DNA of 39,733 nt from CALGFH01 sp045807325 (lineage in GTDB: Bacteria > Actinomycetota > CALGFH01): NCBI GenBank assembly GCA_045807325.1, contig JBJMHP010000002.1:1-39733 (forward strand), read 5' to 3'. The notes under the pieces were generated by a model. It had not been told where the DNA came from. It saw only the letters and a list, made by a program, of their open reading frames with translations, and did no database searches. A program made the position numbers and the translations under genes. Positions 15,854 through 23,413 of this stretch are shown here, in pieces (positions within the stretch are counted from its first letter, which is position 1; each line of letters begins with the position of its first letter).

Positions 15854-17236
15854 ATGATCGAGGATCCGCGGCGGCGGCTGCCGAACATGGACGTGCTGCT
15901 CGGGCATCCGGTGCTGGTCGAGCGGGCGGCCAGCTTCGGGCGGGGGGCGGTGCTGGGGGCGGCCCGGCAGGCGCTGGAGGTCAGCCGGGTGGCGGTGGCC
16001 GGCGGGGAGCCCGTGCCCGGGGTGGACGAGCTGGCGGCCAGGGTCGCCGGCGAGCTGGACGGGCTGCGGGCACGGCGGACCCGGGCGGTGGTGAACGCGA
16101 CCGGGGTGGTGCTGCACACCAACCTGGGGCGGGCGCCGCTGTCGACGGCGGCGAGGGCGGCGGTGGCCGAGGCCGCCGGGTACGCGACCGTCGAGTACGA
16201 CCTGGCCGGCGGGACCAGGGGGCGGCGCGGGGCCGCGGCCGAGGCGCTGCTGCGGGCGGCGACCGGGGCCGAGGCCGCCCTGGCCGTCAACAATGCCGCC
16301 GGGGCGCTGCTGCTCGCCCTTGGCGGCCTGGCCCGGGGGCGGGAGGTGGTCGTCTCCAGGGGCGAGCTGATCGAGATCGGCGGCGAGTTCCGGCTCCCCC
16401 AGATCATGGAGGCGGCCGGGGTGGTGCTGCGCGAGGTCGGCACCACCAACCGCACCCACCTGCGCGACTACGCCGCCGCCCTCGGCCCCGGGACCGGGCT
16501 GGTGCTGGCCGTGCACCCCTCCAACTACCGGGTCGAGGGGTTCACCACCCGCCCCGGCCTGGCCGAGCTGGCCACCCTGGCCCACGAGCACGGCCTGGGC
16601 CTGGTGCACGACGTCGGCTCGGGGCTGCTGACCGGCGAGCTCGGCGACGAGCCCTCGGTCCAGGCCAGCCTGCACGCCGGGGCCGACCTGGTGCTGTTCT
16701 CCGGCGACAAGCTGCTCGGGGGGCCGCAGGCCGGGCTGGTGGTAGGGAGGGCCGAGCCGGTCGGGCGGCTGGCCCGGCACCCGCTGGCCAGGGCGGTCCG
16801 GGCCGACAAGCTGACCCTGGCCGCCCTGGAGGCGACCCTGGCCGCGCACCTGGCCGGCCGCCGCGACGAGCTGCCGGTGTGGCGGGCCCTGCTGCTGACC
16901 GCGGACGACCTGCGGCCGAGGGCCGCCGCCGTGGCCCGTGCGGTCGGGCCGGCGGCGTCGCTGCGCACCGGAATCAGCGTGGCCGGCGGGGGCAGCCTGC
17001 CCGGGGAGGGCCTGGAGAGCGTCCTGGTCGAGGTCGACCCGGCCCCGGCCGGCGCGGCCGCGGTCCTGGCCCGGCTGCGGGCCGGCGACCCCCCGGTGGT
17101 GGCCAGGGCCGAGCGGGAGCGGGTGCTGGTCGACCTGCGCACCGTCCCCCCGGAGCAGGACGCGCTGGTGGCGCGGGCCCTGGCCGCGGCCCTCCGGTCG
17201 CCGCCGGCGGCCGCCCCGGACCCGGCAACGCCCTGA
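15854..17236 (+). CDS. selA: L-seryl-tRNA(Sec) selenium transferase SelA
   Basis: A 460-residue PLP enzyme that converts seryl-tRNA(Sec) to selenocysteyl-tRNA(Sec) with selenophosphate. Features are the N-terminal 'RRLPNMDVLLGHPVL', 'VVNATGVVLHTNLGRAPLS', 'YDLAGGTRGRRGAAAEALL', 'AVNNAAGALLLAL', 'SRGELIEIGGEFRLPQIMEAAGVVLREVGTTNRTHLRDY', and the PLP lysine in 'LFSGDKLLGGPQAG' (Lys286). The length is normal. ATG 15854 begins the conserved N-terminus. Its TGA overlaps the selB start (TGATG), so the two are coupled. No selC or selD is seen in this window. Confidence 0.97.
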   Translation: MIEDPRRRLPNMDVLLGHPVLVERAASFGRGAVLGAARQALEVSRVAVAGGEPVPGVDELAARVAGELDGLRARRTRAVVNATGVVLHTNLGRAPLSTAARAAVAEAAGYATVEYDLAGGTRGRRGAAAEALLRAATGAEAALAVNNAAGALLLALGGLARGREVVVSRGELIEIGGEFRLPQIMEAAGVVLREVGTTNRTHLRDYAAALGPGTGLVLAVHPSNYRVEGFTTRPGLAELATLAHEHGLGLVHDVGSGLLTGELGDEPSVQASLHAGADLVLFSGDKLLGGPQAGLVVGRAEPVGRLARHPLARAVRADKLTLAALEATLAAHLAGRRDELPVWRALLLTADDLRPRAAAVARAVGPAASLRTGISVAGGGSLPGEGLESVLVEVDPAPAGAAAVLARLRAGDPPVVARAERERVLVDLRTVPPEQDALVARALAAALRSPPAAAPDPATP

Positions 17237-19149
17237 TGCCCCACGTCATCGGCACCGCCGGGCACGTCGACCACGGCAAGTCGGCGCTGATCCAGGCCCT
17301 GACCGGGACCGACCCGGACCGGCTGGCCGAGGAGAAGGCCAGGGGCCTGACCATCGACCTCGGGTTCGCCTGGACGACCCTGCCGTCCGGCCGCGAGGTC
17401 GGCTTCGTCGACGTCCCCGGCCACGAGCGGTTCGTCCACAACATGCTCGCCGGGGTCGGCGGGGTCGACTGCGCCCTGTTCGTGGTCGACGCCAGCGAGG
17501 GCTGGCGCCCCCAGTCGGCCGAGCACCTGGCCATCCTGGACCTGCTCGGCATCCCCGCCGGGGTGGTCGCCCTGACCAAGGTCGACCTGGTCGACGCGGT
17601 GGCCCTGGACCGGGTGGCCGCCGAGGTGGGCGACCGGCTCAAGGGCACGACCCTGGCCGGCGCGGCCATGGTGCCCAGCGCCGCCCCCTCCGGGCGGGGC
17701 GTTCAGGCCCTGGCGGCCGCGCTGGACGCCGCCCTCGACCGGCTGCCCGACCCGCCGGACCAGGGCCGGCCGCGGCTCCCGGTGGACCGGGTGTTCACCA
17801 TGCGGGGCAGCGGGACGGTGGTCACCGGCACCCTGTCCGGCGGGTCGCTGCGGGCCGACGGCGAGGTCGAGCTGCTTCCGGCCGGGCGCCGGGCCAGGGT
17901 CCGGGGCCTGCAGAGCCACGGCCGCCCGCTGGCCGAGGCCACCCCGGCCCGCCGGCTGGCCGTCAACCTGGCCGGCGTCGCCACCGACCAGGTGGTCCGT
18001 GGCGACGTGCTGGTGCTGCCCGGCCAGTGGGCGGCGACACGCACGGCCGACTGCCGGCTGCGCTGCCTGGCCGGCGCCCCGGCCCCGCTGCGCGGGCGCG
18101 GCGCCTACCTCCTGTACGCCGGGGCGGCCGAGGCCGCGGCCCGCCTCCAGCCGCTCGACGCCACCGAGATCCCCCCCGGCACCGACGCCCTGGTCCGGCT
18201 GCACCTGGAACGGCCGCTGGTCCTGGACGTGTTCGAGCCGGTGGTCCTGCGCGACAGCGGCCGCGACGAGACCGTCGGCGGCGGGCTGGTCCTGGACCCG
18301 TTCCCGCCCGCGGTGGTCCGGGGCACCGCCGCCCGGGTGCGCCGCACCGAGGAGCTGGAGGCCCGCGAGGCCGGCGGCCGGGCCGGCCTGGTGGAACAGG
18401 TCCTGGCCGAACGCGGCGTCGTCCCCCTGGCCGAGCTCCCCCGCCTGGCCGCCATCGCCCCCGACGCCCTTCCCCCTGCCCTCGCCAGGCCCGCGACGGT
18501 TTCGGGGGAGATGCGGGGGGCAGAGCCCCCCGCAGTTGTCCGGTCGTCGCGGACCCTGGCCTGGGACCGGGAGGCCTGGGAGGCGGCCGCGGCGGCGGTG
18601 CTGGAGGCGGTCGAGCGACAGCACCAGACCGACCCGTCGGCCCTCGGCCTCGCGGCCCAGGCGGCAAGGGCGGCCGCCCGCGCCCCGGGCTGGCCGGCCG
18701 CGGCCGGCACCGAGGTGGTCGAGGCGCTGGTCGCCGACGGGCGGCTGGTGGCCGACGGGCCGGCCCTGCGCCTGCCCGGGCACGGGGTGCGGCTCGACCC
18801 GGCCCAGCGGGCGCTGCGGGCCCGGGTCGAGGCCGCCCTGGACGAGGCCGGGGTCGGGCTGCTGGGCGAGGCGGCCCTGGCCGAGCTCGGCGCCGACCGC
18901 AAGGCGACCGCCCTGCTGGTCCGCCTGGGCGTGCTGGTCCCGATCGCCCCCGGCGGCTACCTGGGCCGCTCCACCCTGGAGGAGGCGGTGGCGACCCTGC
19001 GCCGCCACTTCCCCGGCGGCCGCCGGTTCGCGGCCACCGAGGCCAAGGAGGCCCTCGGCACCACCCGCCGAACCGTCATCCCCCTGCTCGAGCACCTCGA
19101 CCGCACCGGCGTCACCGTCCGCCAGGGCGACCTGCGCCACCTGGCCTAG
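17236..19149 (+). CDS. selB: Selenocysteine-specific elongation factor SelB
   Basis: A 637-residue translational GTPase that brings Sec-tRNA to UGA codons flagged by a SECIS hairpin. The G domain shows 'GTAGHVDHGKSALIQALTG' (G1, residues 7-24), 'RGLTIDLGFAW' (G2), 'DVPGHERF' (G3, 59-66) and TKVD (G4, 115-118). EF-Tu-like beta-barrel domains follow ('VDRVFTMRGSGTVVTGTLSGG'), then C-terminal winged helices that bind SECIS RNA ('RFAATEAKEALGTTRRTVIPLLEHLDRTGVTVR'). Between barrel and winged helices, residues about 419-438 are coded by a GC-rich hairpin element that looks inserted. ATG 17236 overlaps the selA stop by one base. Confidence 0.96.
   Translation: MPHVIGTAGHVDHGKSALIQALTGTDPDRLAEEKARGLTIDLGFAWTTLPSGREVGFVDVPGHERFVHNMLAGVGGVDCALFVVDASEGWRPQSAEHLAILDLLGIPAGVVALTKVDLVDAVALDRVAAEVGDRLKGTTLAGAAMVPSAAPSGRGVQALAAALDAALDRLPDPPDQGRPRLPVDRVFTMRGSGTVVTGTLSGGSLRADGEVELLPAGRRARVRGLQSHGRPLAEATPARRLAVNLAGVATDQVVRGDVLVLPGQWAATRTADCRLRCLAGAPAPLRGRGAYLLYAGAAEAAARLQPLDATEIPPGTDALVRLHLERPLVLDVFEPVVLRDSGRDETVGGGLVLDPFPPAVVRGTAARVRRTEELEAREAGGRAGLVEQVLAERGVVPLAELPRLAAIAPDALPPALARPATVSGEMRGAEPPAVVRSSRTLAWDREAWEAAAAAVLEAVERQHQTDPSALGLAAQAARAAARAPGWPAAAGTEVVEALVADGRLVADGPALRLPGHGVRLDPAQRALRARVEAALDEAGVGLLGEAALAELGADRKATALLVRLGVLVPIAPGGYLGRSTLEEAVATLRRHFPGGRRFAATEAKEALGTTRRTVIPLLEHLDRTGVTVRQGDLRHLA
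18512..18534. repeat. Perfect 10-bp-stem hairpin element inside selB
   Basis: TGCGGGGGGC-AGA-GCCCCCCGCA forms a 10-bp stem with a 3-nt loop. It keeps the selB frame open and codes for the unusual residues 'MRGAEPPAVV' in the linker before the winged-helix domains. The element resembles the short G-run/C-run palindromes scattered in high-GC actinobacterial genomes; a weaker 6-bp G/C-run hairpin occurs at 30590-30606. Confidence 0.75.
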
Positions 19150-19488
19150 CAGCCGCGCCACCCGCCGAGCCGCCGGCAGCCTGGCCCCGTGCGCTACTCC
19201 CCGTCCCAGTCGACCGGGGTGGTCGTCAGCGCACGGCGGCGGGGCCCAGGCCGGCGCCCCGCTGAGCCTCGGCGATGCGCAGGTCCCAGCTCGGGTGGAA
19301 GGCGCCGTCCAGGTCCCAGCCCGCGACCAGCTCGGCCGCCTCGGCGAGGCCCAGCCGGCCCGCAGTGGAACCGCCAGTGGTGCTCGCTCAGGAACCGGCC
19401 AGGGCGTTTCGGTCGGCACCGGTGGGGCCGGACGGAAGGTCGCTTCGGACATGGCCGAATGGTGGGCAGATGCGCCACCATAGCGCCC
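19150..19488. other. Gap between selB and clpS, possible gene remnant on minus strand
   Basis: No complete gene is supported in these 339 bases. On the minus strand two adjacent frames look protein-like: 'RFLSEHHWRFHCG' in one, then 'LGLAEAAELVAGWDLDGAFHPSWDLRIAEAQRGAGLG' in another, ending at TGA 19228-19226. Together they could be the decayed C-terminus of a lost gene. I do not recognise the family. No tRNA(Sec)-like cloverleaf was found. Confidence 0.35.
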
Positions 19489-19782
19489 ATGAGCACGACC
19501 GCCCCGACGCGTGAGCGCACCGAGGAGCACGAGGACGTCGCCGAGCCGGACGTCCCCTGGGTGGTGATCGTCTGGAACGACCCGATCAACCTCATGTCGT
19601 ACGTCGTGTTCGTGCTCCAGAAGCTGTTCGGCTACAACCTGGAGAAGGCCACCCGGCTGATGCTGGACGTCCACCACAAGGGCAAGGCGGTCGTGTCCAG
19701 CGGCCCGAGGGAGAAGGCCGAATTCGACGTCTACCGCCTCCACGGCCACGGCCTGTGGGCGACCATGCAGAAGGACCGGTAG
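19489..19782 (+). CDS. clpS: ATP-dependent Clp protease adaptor ClpS
   Basis: A 97-residue N-degron adaptor that delivers substrates to ClpAP/ClpCP. Conserved regions: 'DVPWVVIVWNDPINLMSYVVFVLQKLFGYNLEKA' (with the NDP and the D/N substrate pocket), 'LMLDVHHKGKAVVSSGPREKAEFDVYRLHGHGLWATM'. The N-terminal extension is acidic and disordered. ATG 19489 has no ribosome-binding site; CACCAT at 19476-19481 lies 7 nt upstream, compatible with a leaderless transcript. The DUF2017 gene starts 4 nt after its stop. Confidence 0.95.
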   Translation: MSTTAPTRERTEEHEDVAEPDVPWVVIVWNDPINLMSYVVFVLQKLFGYNLEKATRLMLDVHHKGKAVVSSGPREKAEFDVYRLHGHGLWATMQKDR

Positions 19783-19786
19783 GCCG

Positions 19787-20281
19787 TTGGCCGGGTCGTT
19801 CAAGCGGGTCGGCAACGACCGGGTGCGGGTCCGGCTGGCCCATGACGAGGTCGCCGTCCTCCGCGGCCTGCCCGACCAGCTCCGCACCGTCCTCGGCGAG
19901 GGCGGGGACGAGCCGGTCAACCAGCGCCTGTTCCCCCCGGCCTATCTGGACGTGGCCGACATCGAAAACGACACCGAGTACCAGCGCCTCATGCACGACG
20001 ACCTGGTCAAGGAGAAGCTGGCCAACCTCGACCTGGTCACCGCCACCTTGTCCCGGGGCAGCACCTCCGTCCGCCGCTGGACGGTCGAGCTCACCGAGGA
20101 GGAGGCCACCGCCTGGCTCGGCGTCCTCAACGACCTCCGCCTCGCCCTCGGCGTCCGCCTCGACATCACCGAGGACTACGACGGCGACGTCGACGACAGC
20201 GACCCCCGCGCCCCCGCCTTCCGCCTGCTGAGCTACCTGGGCTGGCTGGAGGAGCAGCTCCTCGACGCCCTGCAGAGCTGA
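19787..20281 (+). CDS. DUF2017 protein (ClpS partner gene, function unknown)
   Basis: A 164-residue soluble protein of the actinobacterial DUF2017 family, usually encoded directly after clpS. It begins 'FKRVGNDRVRVRLAHDEVAVLRGLPDQL', has 'RLFPPAYLDVADIENDTEYQRLMHDDLVKEKLANLD', and ends in helices 'AWLGVLNDLRLALGVRLDITEDYD' and 'LLSYLGWLEEQLLDAL'. No catalytic motif is visible. The start is TTG 19787. Tight linkage to clpS suggests a role with the Clp system, but this is guilt by association. Confidence 0.88.
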   Translation: MAGSFKRVGNDRVRVRLAHDEVAVLRGLPDQLRTVLGEGGDEPVNQRLFPPAYLDVADIENDTEYQRLMHDDLVKEKLANLDLVTATLSRGSTSVRRWTVELTEEEATAWLGVLNDLRLALGVRLDITEDYDGDVDDSDPRAPAFRLLSYLGWLEEQLLDALQS

Positions 20282-20401
20282 CCGCGGGGCTCCTCGCCAG
20301 CCGGCCTCCAGGCGGTCGATGACTCCTCGGTTCCGGGCTGCCCGCCGGGCCAGCTCGACCGTCCGCTCCGTCCTCGCGGTCACGCTTTTCTGTGGACAAG
20401 G

Positions 20402-21550
20402 TCAGGGCTTGGCCGACAGGGCGGTGCAGCGGCGGAGGGACTGCCAGGTGTCGACGGCGCGGTCGGCGGCGGCGCCTTCGAGGGGGATGGGGATGCCGCC
20501 GGAGATGACGGCAGGGACCCAGCGGGAGGAGGTGACGGCGCGGCCGCGCATGGTGAGGAGCAGGACCCCGCTCTGGGCGGTGAGGCCGCCGCGGGAGTAG
20601 AAGACGAAGTTGCCCAGGCCGTAGTGGACGTAGGCGCCACGCAGGAAGCCGCCGCCGAGGAGGATGTGGGCGTGGGAGCCGACGACCACGTCGGCGCCGG
20701 CCGCGACCAGCTTGGGGGCCAGGGCGCGCTGGCGGTCGATCGGGCAGTTGACCAGCTCCCGGCCCCAGTGGAGGTCGACCACGACGGTGTCGGCCGACTC
20801 CCTGGCCTCGCGGACCGCCCGCAGCAGGCGCGCCTCCTGGTAGGCCGAGGCCATGCCCGGCTTGTCGTCGCCGGCCGTCCAGGCCGCGGCCAGGTTGCTG
20901 TCGAGGACCTGGGTGGCGCCGATGATGGCGATCCGCTGGCCGTTGACGGTCACCCGGTGGGCCCGGTAGGCCTCGTCGGCGGTGCGGCCGACCCCGACGA
21001 CGGGGAAGTCGGCGTCCCTGGCCGCGGCCAGCGAGTCGCGCAGGCCGACCACGCCGAAGTCCTCGCCGTGGTTGTTGGCCATGGTGGCCACGTCGACGCC
21101 GGCCTCCTTGAGGGCGGTGAGGGCCGACGGCGGGGCCCGGAAGGTGAAGTCCTTGGGGGCCGGGGTGCCGCGCTCGGTGATGGCGGTCTCGAGGTTGACC
21201 ATGGCCAGGTCGGCCCGGCGCAGCACCCCGGCGATCGGGCCCAGGGTGGTGGAGGGGTCGGCGGCCAGGCGGGACTCGATGGCCCCCTCGAAGTGGACGT
21301 CGCCGCCGAAGGCGAGGGTGACCGGCTCGCCGGTCGGCTCCCTGGTGTCGCCGGCCCGCTCGGGCGCGGTGGTGGTCGGCCGGGCGGTGGTGGTCGTCGG
21401 CTCGGCCGCCCTGGTCGCCTGGGTCGCCTGAGGCGTCGGGGTGGGGTCGTCGCCGCCGCCGCACGCGCTCAACAGCAACGCCGCCAGGGCCAGGGAGACG
21501 ACCACATGGCGGCGCGACGCAGCCGGGGGGCGGGTGGGCGGACGGGGCAC
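20402..21550 (-). CDS. CapA-family lipoprotein (poly-gamma-glutamate synthesis-type metallophosphatase fold)
   Basis: A 382-residue exported protein. The N-terminus is a lipoprotein signal ('SLALAALLLSACGGG', lipobox cysteine after LLSA), then a Thr/Pro linker of about 40 residues. The PGA_cap domain follows: 'VTLAFGGDVHFEGAI', 'ADLAMVNLETAITERG', 'KDFTFRAPPSALTALKEAGVDVATMANNHGEDFG', 'VVDLHWGRE', 'GADVVVGSHAHILLGGGFL' and 'YVHYGLGNFVFYSRGG'. These are the metal-binding motifs of the family. It is probably anchored outside the membrane, acting on capsule or wall polymers; the substrate is unknown. GTG 21550 has GGAG 7 nt upstream. It is convergent with DUF2017 across 120 bp in which I see no gene. 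Confidence 0.9.
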   Translation of the reverse strand: MPRPPTRPPAASRRHVVVSLALAALLLSACGGGDDPTPTPQATQATRAAEPTTTTARPTTTAPERAGDTREPTGEPVTLAFGGDVHFEGAIESRLAADPSTTLGPIAGVLRRADLAMVNLETAITERGTPAPKDFTFRAPPSALTALKEAGVDVATMANNHGEDFGVVGLRDSLAAARDADFPVVGVGRTADEAYRAHRVTVNGQRIAIIGATQVLDSNLAAAWTAGDDKPGMASAYQEARLLRAVREARESADTVVVDLHWGRELVNCPIDRQRALAPKLVAAGADVVVGSHAHILLGGGFLRGAYVHYGLGNFVFYSRGGLTAQSGVLLLTMRGRAVTSSRWVPAVISGGIPIPLEGAAADRAVDTWQSLRRCTALSAKP

Positions 21551-21568
21551 GGCGTACTCCAGGCTCAG

Positions 21569-21585
21569 GCGCTCGGGGAAGCGCC
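21569..21585. promoter_or_regulatory. Hairpin in the leader of the capA-like gene
   Basis: GGCGCT-CGGGG-AGCGCC (21569-21585) sits 19-35 nt upstream of the CapA-like start, between it and the stop of the 82-residue gene. It could be a weak terminator for the upstream gene or a leader structure. No U-run follows. Confidence 0.3.
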
Positions 21586-21679
21586 GCCTAGGGTCGCACG
21601 CCGCGGCCCCGCCGTGCCAGGGAGACGCAGCGACGCAGACGCGGCGGGCGGCTCCCCCCGCGCCCGGTCGGGTGGCGAC

Positions 21680-21928
21680 TCAGGCGCGGGCGGGGCGGCT
21701 TGGGGCGATCGGGTCGCGGCGCGACCAGGGCGGGCTGATGATCCCGCCGAGGATGCCGTTGGCCCGCGCGGCCACGCCGCCGGGCCGCAGCAGCCGGCCA
21801 AGGCGTCCGCGCGCCCGGCGCTGGCGGCTGCGCCTGGACAGCCGTGCCTGCCGGTACCGCTCGGCGTCGGCGTGCAGCTCGGCGATGTGCTGGTAGCCGA
21901 TCTCCCGGTTCATGTCCTCCATGCTCAT
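21680..21928 (-). CDS. Small basic protein of unknown function
   Basis: An 82-residue protein starting 'MEDMNREIGYQHIAELHADAERYRQARL', a predicted helix, followed by an Arg-rich stretch and a short hydrophobic patch ('RANGILGGIISPPW'). Comparable small actinobacterial proteins with a 'YQHxAELxxDAxRYRxAR' helix are common; none has a known role as far as I recall. A strong GGGAGGAGG lies 6 nt before ATG 21928. The gene is divergent from the CGNR regulator across 116 bp that holds a perfect palindrome overlapping its likely promoter. Confidence 0.7.
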   Translation of the reverse strand: MSMEDMNREIGYQHIAELHADAERYRQARLSRRSRQRRARGRLGRLLRPGGVAARANGILGGIISPPWSRRDPIAPSRPARA

Positions 21929-21949
21929 GGCGACCTCCTCCCATATGTA

Positions 21950-21976
21950 ACACCAGTGAACAGTCTATACTGGTGT
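21950..21976. promoter_or_regulatory. Operator-like inverted repeat between divergent small genes
   Basis: ACACCAGT (21950-21957) and ACTGGTGT (21969-21976) form a perfect 8-bp inverted repeat with an 11-nt spacer. On the minus strand it overlaps the -10 of a candidate promoter for the 82-residue gene (TTGCAG, 17-nt spacer, TAGACT), and it is about 70 nt before the CGNR regulator. The segment is AT-richer than its surroundings. It is well placed to be the binding site of the CGNR protein. Confidence 0.6.
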
Positions 21977-22044
21977 CGCCTTGCCTGCAACCGCTAAACT
22001 GTGATCACCGGTGTTTGACGCGGTGGTTGTGAGGAGGACGCCAG

Positions 22045-22608
22045 ATGGAGACGACGGCAGGCGACGAGACCGTCCCCACGGAGCTCGCGGCCGTCCAGGC
22101 GCTGGTCAACACGGTCGACCTGGAGGCCGGCGACGACCAGCTCGACAGCCCGGAGGCGCTGCGGCGGTTCCTGACCGGGCACGGGCTGCTGGCCGCCTCC
22201 GAGCCGGTCGGCCAGGCCGACCTGGCCCTGGCCGTGGAGCTGCGCGAGGCGTTGCGGGCGATGCTGCGGGTCAACCACGGCGAGCCGATGGACCCGGCCG
22301 CCCTGGAGGTCGTCAACCGGGCCGCGGCCGGGCTCCCGCTCCAGGTGGCCTTCGACGAGGAGGGCCGTCCGGCGCTCGGCCCCGGCTCGGCCGGCTGCCG
22401 GGGCGCCCTGGCCGCCCTCATGGCCGGGGTGGCGGAGGCCAGCGCCCAGGGCACCTGGGAGCGCCTCAAGGCCTGCTCGGCCGAGTCCTGCCAGTGGGCC
22501 TTCTACGACCGGTCCAAGAACCGCTCCGGCCGCTGGTGCTCGATGCAGACCTGCGGCAACCGCACCAAGACCCGCACCTACCGCAGCCGCCGCCGCACCG
22601 GGCCCTAG
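22045..22608 (+). CDS. CGNR zinc-finger (ABATE-domain) regulator
   Basis: A 187-residue protein with an N-terminal ABATE-like domain ('AAVQALVNTVDLEAGDDQLDSPEALRRFL', 'AVELREALRAMLRVNHGEP') and a C-terminal CGNR zinc finger: 'LKACSAESCQWAFYDRSKNRSGRWCSMQTCGNRTKTRTYRSRR', containing the four zinc cysteines and the CGNR sequence. The family consists of putative transcription factors found near metabolic or envelope genes. ATG 22045 has GAGGAGG upstream. It probably controls its own divergent region through the palindrome at 21950-21976. Confidence 0.9.
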   Translation: METTAGDETVPTELAAVQALVNTVDLEAGDDQLDSPEALRRFLTGHGLLAASEPVGQADLALAVELREALRAMLRVNHGEPMDPAALEVVNRAAAGLPLQVAFDEEGRPALGPGSAGCRGALAALMAGVAEASAQGTWERLKACSAESCQWAFYDRSKNRSGRWCSMQTCGNRTKTRTYRSRRRTGP

Positions 22609-22913
22609 GCTGTGGCCTGACCACGGTGACGGCCGTGCCGTGCTGCCTCAGGTAGCTGCCGACGCCATGGGGGCTGGGCAGCCGGCGACGATCGTGTGCC
22701 GGCCCGGCGCCGTGTCCACCGGGATGGTCACCTGGGCCACGAACGAGCCGACCACGCCGGGGATCGAGGTGTCGACCTCGGCCGCCGTCGGTCCTGGTCG
22801 GCTAACCGCTGCATGGCCTCGCAGGCGCGACGCCGGGCCGCGGCGGCGTCGATGCGCTCCTCCACCCGGGCGTCGTCGTCGGCGTCCAGCAGGGCCCGCC
22901 CGGCCAGCCGGCG
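22609..22913. other. Gap with short protein-like fragments, no supported gene
   Basis: Nothing complete is supported. On the minus strand, directly after the RidA stop, one frame reads 'ALLDADDDARVEERIDAAAARRRACEAMQRLADQ' and another reads 'VDTSIPGVVGSFVAQVTIPVDTAPGRHTIVAGC' before a stop near 22648. The second resembles the Ig-like tail of a secreted protein. They lie in different frames and lack starts, so they look like remnants. Confidence 0.35.
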
Positions 22914-23375
22914 CTAGGCGACCTCCACGATGGCCTCGACCTCGACCGGGACGCCCAAGGGGAGGGCGGCGACGCCGATGGCCGCCCGGGCGTGGCGGCC
23001 GGCGTCGCCGAAGACGTCGCCGAACAGCTCGCTGGCCGCGTTGATCACCTTGGGGTGGTCGGTGAAGTCGGGGGTGCTGGCCACGAACCCGGTCACCTTG
23101 ACGACCCGCCGGACCCGGGAGAGCTCGCCCAGCTCGGCCTTGAGGGCGGCCAGCACGTTGACCGCGCAGGTGCGGGCGGCGGCCCGGCCGTCCTCCAGGT
23201 CGACGTTGTCGCCGAGGTGGCCGAGATGGCTGGGCTTGCCGTCGAGGACCGGCACCTGGCCCGAGACGTAGACCAGGCTGCCGGTCCGGACGCATGGCAC
23301 GTAGGCGGCGACCGGCACGGCCGGCGCCGGCAGGCTGACGCCGAGCTCCTGGAGGCGCTCCTCGGGGGTTGTCAT
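22914..23375 (-). CDS. RidA family protein (Rid/YjgF, Rv3678c-like)
   Basis: A 153-residue Rid-superfamily protein. It starts 'PEERLQELGVSLPAPAVPVAAYVPCVRTGSLVYVSGQVPV', typical of the longer actinobacterial branch, and continues 'VNVLAALKAELGELSRVRRVVKVTGFVASTPDF' and 'HARAAIGVAALPLGVPVEVEAIVEV'. In canonical RidA a C-terminal Arg binds the imine intermediate; here 'GRHARAAIGVAALPLG' carries that region. ATG 23375 has AGGAAGGAG upstream. It lies 38 nt downstream of the helicase gene on the same strand. Confidence 0.92.
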   Translation of the reverse strand: MTTPEERLQELGVSLPAPAVPVAAYVPCVRTGSLVYVSGQVPVLDGKPSHLGHLGDNVDLEDGRAAARTCAVNVLAALKAELGELSRVRRVVKVTGFVASTPDFTDHPKVINAASELFGDVFGDAGRHARAAIGVAALPLGVPVEVEAIVEVA

Positions 23376-23413
23376 GGTGGGCTCCTTCCTCAGGCCACGG
23401 TGCTCGCCAGAGC

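Noticed and set aside
14104..16455. Long minus-strand frame spanning MBL-fold, Nudix and selA
   Set aside because: Only 14104-14910 has family features; the rest is an out-of-frame reading of the Nudix gene and antisense of selA, an effect of the high GC content.
18512..18534. Hairpin in selB as a SECIS element
   Set aside because: No in-frame TGA lies just upstream, and SelB is not a selenoprotein; a repeat element fits better.
19150..19488. tRNA(Sec) gene next to selAB
   Set aside because: No GGTTC-type T loop, CCA end or long variable arm could be found on either strand.
20282..20401. Short minus-strand start (GTG 20383) giving TARTERTVELARRAARNRG
   Set aside because: The frame soon runs antisense through the DUF2017 gene and shows no family features beyond a basic helix.
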